DNA from: DSOI01 sp041394885
Lineage (GTDB): Bacteria; Acidobacteriota; Terriglobia; Bryobacterales; Bryobacteraceae
Assembly: GCA_041394885.1 (NCBI GenBank)
Contig: JAWKHI010000044.1
Coordinates: 1-64,000, forward strand
DNA length: 64,000 nt
Direction: 5' to 3'
Positions 61,879 through 64,000 of the stretch are shown piece by piece. The notes beneath the pieces are model-generated. The model was not told where the DNA came from, made no database searches, and saw only the letters and a program-made list of their open reading frames with translations. How positions within the stretch are numbered: the stretch's first letter is position 1; every line of letters begins with the position of its first letter. The position numbers and the translations under genes were made by a program.

Positions 61879-62253
61879 ATGATTATCGAGATTCGCAGTG
61901 CAGGCATCCCGTTGACGCCCGGACTCCGCGCGCTCGTCGCCAGGAGAGTCCGGTTCGCGATGGAGAAATTCGCCGAACGAATCCAGAAGCTGACCGTCCG
62001 GCTGGCGGACGTGAATGGACCCCGCGGCGGCCGCGACAAGCGCTGCGTCGTTCGCCTGGAATCGCACCTGCGGGAGCCGATCGTGATCGCCGAACGGCAG
62101 GAGCGGATCCAGGCCGCGGTATCGGCGGCGGCCGAACGCGCCAGCCGGACCTTCGAGCGGCGCATCCGCTCCCAGGAGTTCGCACGCCGCCGATGGGCTT
62201 TGCCCCGGCACGCCGGGCCGGTGCCGGACGCTGGCGAGGAGGCGGAGTCCTAG
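61879..62253 (+). CDS. Short HPF/RaiA-type ribosome-associated factor
   Basis: A 124-residue protein of the ribosome hibernation promoting factor family, starting at ATG 61879 behind GGAAGGATCAG. The upstream frame to 61267 is antisense to nhaR and is rejected. MIIEIRSAGIPLTPGLRALV, VRFAMEKFAERIQKLTVRLA and NGPRGGRDKRCVVRLE match the beta-alpha-beta-beta S30EA fold that binds between the 30S head and body. The C-terminal ~25 residues are basic and not conserved; there is no long dimerisation domain, so it resembles the short RaiA/HPF form. The DksA-like gene begins 52 bp later and may share a transcript in a stress-response pair. Confidence 0.88.
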   Translation: MIIEIRSAGIPLTPGLRALVARRVRFAMEKFAERIQKLTVRLADVNGPRGGRDKRCVVRLESHLREPIVIAERQERIQAAVSAAAERASRTFERRIRSQEFARRRWALPRHAGPVPDAGEEAES

Positions 62254-62305
62254 GGTTGCCAATTTGGACGTCTACACGAAACAGAAAGGCCCAGAGAGAA
62301 AAACG

Positions 62306-62731
62306 ATGAAACAGACGAGAATCGAAGTCACCGGAATCCAGCGTCCAGGCCGGCTCTCGGCGGTGCAGGCGCGGATGCTGCTGGAAGCCAGAGCCACCCA
62401 GGTGCTCGCCGAGCTGGAACGCAGGCAGGCGATCCTCGCCGGCGCACCGGCCGGACATCGCCAGACACCGATGTCGGCCGCCGAGCGGGAAGCCGCCCTC
62501 CTGAGTAAGGAATGGCACTGGAAGTTACTCAAGGAAATTTACGCCGCCCTGTCGCGGTGCGACGAAGGCCGCTATGGCCAGTGCGAACGATGCCGGGAAC
62601 TTATCCCGGCGAAACGGCTCGCCGCGACGCCATGGGCGAGGTTGTGCCGCGAGTGCCAGCATGAGGCGGATCCGGAGTCCGGACTGCCGCCCGCCGAACG
62701 GGGCGTCGACCTGCTCGTTGCCGCCGCCTGA
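62306..62731 (+). CDS. DksA/TraR-family zinc-finger protein
   Basis: A 141-residue protein. ATG at 62306 with AGAGAG upstream is preferred to the ATG at 62264. The N-terminal ~85 residues are a coiled coil with many Arg/Ala/Glu (LEARATQVLAELERRQAILA, EREAALLSKEWHWKLLKEIY). A C-terminal C4 zinc finger, CERC-x17-CREC (~93-115), is that of DksA/TraR. DksA enters the secondary channel of RNA polymerase and tunes rRNA and amino-acid promoters with ppGpp. The DxxDxA tip motif is not obvious in the coiled coil, so it may differ in activity. It sits behind a ribosome-hibernation gene and before a strong terminator. Confidence 0.9.
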   Translation: MKQTRIEVTGIQRPGRLSAVQARMLLEARATQVLAELERRQAILAGAPAGHRQTPMSAAEREAALLSKEWHWKLLKEIYAALSRCDEGRYGQCERCRELIPAKRLAATPWARLCRECQHEADPESGLPPAERGVDLLVAAA

Positions 62732-62797
62732 GCGGCTCCGCAATTTTCTTCTCTTACCGAATCACTCCTTTTTACAACGGGATCTCTCCCTCCACGC

Positions 62798-62842
62798 GAC
62801 CCGGATTTCGGGCCACCCGGCCCGGCTCCGGGTCTTTTTTTT
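62798..62842 (+). terminator. Strong rho-independent terminator with stacked stems
   Basis: An outer stem GACCCGGA/TCCGGGTC (62798-62805 with 62827-62834, 8 bp) encloses an inner stem CGGGCC/GGCCCG (62809-62814 with 62819-62824) with a 4-nt loop, followed by eight T (62835-62842). It ends the DksA-like transcript. Confidence 0.93.
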
Positions 62843-63019
62843 GGGCCCTTGCCGCTCGCATCCGGCTCGCCCGAGCGGGAGCAAGTCACATCGTGAAAAG
62901 CGATAGGAAGTCTCGTTTTTATCTAAGAACCCAATGATATGGTTCGTGCGTCCATTTGGGTGAGAGCGACGATCTCTCAATAATTTCACCAGGAAACTGA
63001 CACAAGGAGTTAGACACCC

Positions 63020-63463
63020 ATGAAACAGCTTGTAACTTTCGCCGCATGCGCTGCCCTGACGGCCGGAATCGCCGCCGCCGATTCTCACGCATTCCGGGGA
63101 ATCATTGGCGATGCGGCCAACATCGAGAAAGACGCCCAGGCGATCAGCTACGCGCTCAAGCCGAAGATGTTCGACAGCGCCAAGATTAGGGCCGACGTGG
63201 AGCAGTTGGGCGTCCACATCGCGACGCTGCGCAAGGACGTGGAGACCCTCGACGGCAACCTCGCCAGCCTGTCCGCCCAGCAGCAAACCGACTGGGAACT
63301 GGTTAAGACGAAGGTGCAATTGCTGACCATCTTCTACGACCGGAAGAACGATCTGATGAATGGCGACCTCATGAAGAACCGCTCGCTGATCCGCGCCAAC
63401 GCGGACGGGATCGCCAAGCGGGCACGCATGCTCCAACAGACTGCCAGCCGGCTGGACCGCTAG
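63020..63463 (+). CDS. Small exported helical hypothetical protein
   Basis: A 147-residue protein with AAGGAGT as Shine-Dalgarno before the ATG at 63020. Residues 1-21 (MKQLVTFAACAALTAGIAAA) are a Sec signal peptide. The mature protein is predicted to be nearly all helix, with heptad-like hydrophobic spacing (IRADVEQLGVHIATLRKDVE, LDGNLASLSAQQQTDWELVK, NADGIAKRARMLQQTASRLD), typical of a periplasmic four-helix or coiled-coil protein. I do not recognise a family. It has its own promoter region (177 bp after the terminator) and is followed by a long hairpin. A role in envelope homeostasis is possible but not shown. Confidence 0.75.
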   Translation: MKQLVTFAACAALTAGIAAADSHAFRGIIGDAANIEKDAQAISYALKPKMFDSAKIRADVEQLGVHIATLRKDVETLDGNLASLSAQQQTDWELVKTKVQLLTIFYDRKNDLMNGDLMKNRSLIRANADGIAKRARMLQQTASRLDR

Positions 63464-63476
63464 GTGGAGCGCCGAC

Positions 63477-63521
63477 AGACCCGTGGCGGGAAGGGTCCGT
63501 TTTCCCTGCCGCCACGGGTCT
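63477..63521 (+). terminator. 13-bp perfect inverted repeat after the small exported gene
   Basis: AGACCCGTGGCGG (63477-63489) and CCGCCACGGGTCT (63509-63521) form a perfect 13-bp stem. The 19-nt loop contains a further small stem (AGGG with CCCT). It starts 13 nt after the stop at 63463. It lacks a U-run, so it may stabilise the transcript end, or terminate in both directions. Confidence 0.6.
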
Positions 63522-63810
63522 CCATCCCGGACCCGGGCCCGGTGATGATGGAGTACAAGTACGGCGGATGCCGGATTGCGCATCTGCCGCCCAGTGTCTC
63601 GATTTCGAAGAGGGCAAGGCGCTGCGGAATGCCCGGCCGGGATTGGGCGTGACGGCGTATGTAAAGCTGCTGAAGCAGAACGGCGAGGTGACCGAGCCGG
63701 GGCGGGCGAACGTGTTCGTGGGTCCGGACGGGTCTCTGACGCACTGGTAGTCCGGCGGGTGGAAGCGAGGCGTCCCATTCCCCTGGCTTGTCCAGGAGCC
63801 CGTGACCGGA
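63522..63810 (+). other. Gene-poor stretch with a frameshifted protein-like fragment
   Basis: No complete gene is supported. Two short frames look protein-like: one around 63544-63600 (MMEYKYGGCRIAHLPPSVSI) and, in another frame, one to 63750 (GLGVTAYVKLLKQNGEVTEP, then VFVGPDGSLTHW). Together they may be the 3' end of a decayed gene, but I do not recognise it. Confidence 0.35.
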
Positions 63811-63813
63811 TAT

Positions 63814-63927
63814 CGGTGGCTTTGTTCCTGTGAAAACGCGAACGGTGGCTTTGTTCCCGCAAATGGCTGCGTTGGGTTCGTTTTTGCAAAATTTGCCAGC
63901 GGTGGCTTTGTTTCCGCAAAACGAGCG
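63814..63927 (+). repeat. Degenerate ~29-bp tandem repeat, about four units
   Basis: CGGTGGCTTTGTTCC begins units at 63814 and 63843, and CGGTGGCTTTGTTTCC one at 63900. A more diverged unit (GTTGGGTTCGTTTTTGCAAA) lies between them, near 63871. Each core is followed by a variable GCAAAA-like part. No spacers of constant length exist, so this is not a CRISPR array. On the minus strand it would read as repeated NKAT-like peptides. Confidence 0.75.
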
Positions 63928-64000
63928 TGGCAGTTCCGCTGGAAAACTCGATGGACGGCGCTGCGTTCGAAATGTTCGTTGCAATTCCACGCCCTTCGAG

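Noticed and set aside
62762..63919. A 385-codon minus-strand frame at the right end
   Set aside because: It covers a terminator, a signal-peptide gene on the other strand and the tandem repeats; its peptide is low-complexity.
63814..63927. CRISPR array
   Set aside because: Units are directly adjoining and degenerate, with no unique spacers of constant size and no cas genes nearby.

Overview
The window looks like chromosomal DNA of an Acidobacteriota member, probably close to Bryobacteraceae/Solibacter. This is inferred from the high G+C, three ~1,130-residue Oar-like TonB-dependent receptors with an N-terminal carboxypeptidase-regulatory domain, many Tat-exported hydrolases, PEP-CTERM and Sel1/FG-GAP proteins, ECF-sigma/kinase remnants, and the gene styles. 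No rRNA, tRNA, CRISPR array or recognisable transposase gene was seen.

Layout. 0-4.5 kb: the 5' part of a metallophosphoesterase (its 3' end lies off the window), an FG-GAP protein, a small antitoxin/Fic cassette bracketed by 31-bp direct repeats, dprA and mscL. 4.6-12.7 kb: secreted or hypothetical proteins, two PHP-type (CehA/McbA-like) metallohydrolases, and a Gfo/Idh/MocA dehydrogenase with a small dimeric-barrel protein. 12.7-18.8 kb: an acyl-CoA ligase/enoyl-CoA hydratase pair, a Sel1 protein, an OSBS/NSAR-type enolase-superfamily enzyme and an HpaI-type aldolase. 18.9-25 kb: a lysine riboswitch followed by a compact succinylase-branch lysine/diaminopimelate operon (dapE-like, asd, lysC, dapB, dapA, dapD) with overlapping genes; dapB is frameshifted as read. 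25-42 kb: a first receptor, a PLP decarboxylase with a CE15-like esterase, a desaturase, a two-component system, a SWIM-SNF2 helicase, a receptor 3'-end remnant and a second complete receptor. 42.4-50 kb: an AhpD-like protein, membrane Ser/Thr kinase and sulfatase joined by ATGA overlaps; a phytanoyl-CoA dioxygenase; a UxuA-like protein; and a YtrA-type GntR regulator coupled to a DUF1648-like membrane protein behind a palindrome. 50-55.7 kb: a third receptor, an amidohydrolase and NADP-isocitrate dehydrogenase.

55.7-60.8 kb is a gene graveyard on the minus strand. It holds remnants of hemD, a 4Fe-4S subunit, a siroheme methyltransferase, a PEP-CTERM protein, a LamG protein, a Ser/Thr kinase and an ECF sigma factor, several keeping both ends but missing the interior. 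Inside it lies one long uninterrupted frame: a GrdB/PrdB-family protein whose single in-frame TGA sits where I recall the family having selenocysteine or cysteine. A hairpin that fits the bacterial SECIS model starts 11 nt after it. This candidate selenoprotein is the most interesting item here.

60.8-64 kb: nhaR, a short HPF/RaiA-type ribosome factor and a DksA/TraR zinc-finger protein with a strong terminator, a small exported protein, then a gene-poor end with ~29-bp degenerate tandem repeats.

Several frameshifts (fic, dapB, the sulfatase C-terminus at a poly-C tract) could be real mutations or assembly errors. The sequence alone cannot decide.
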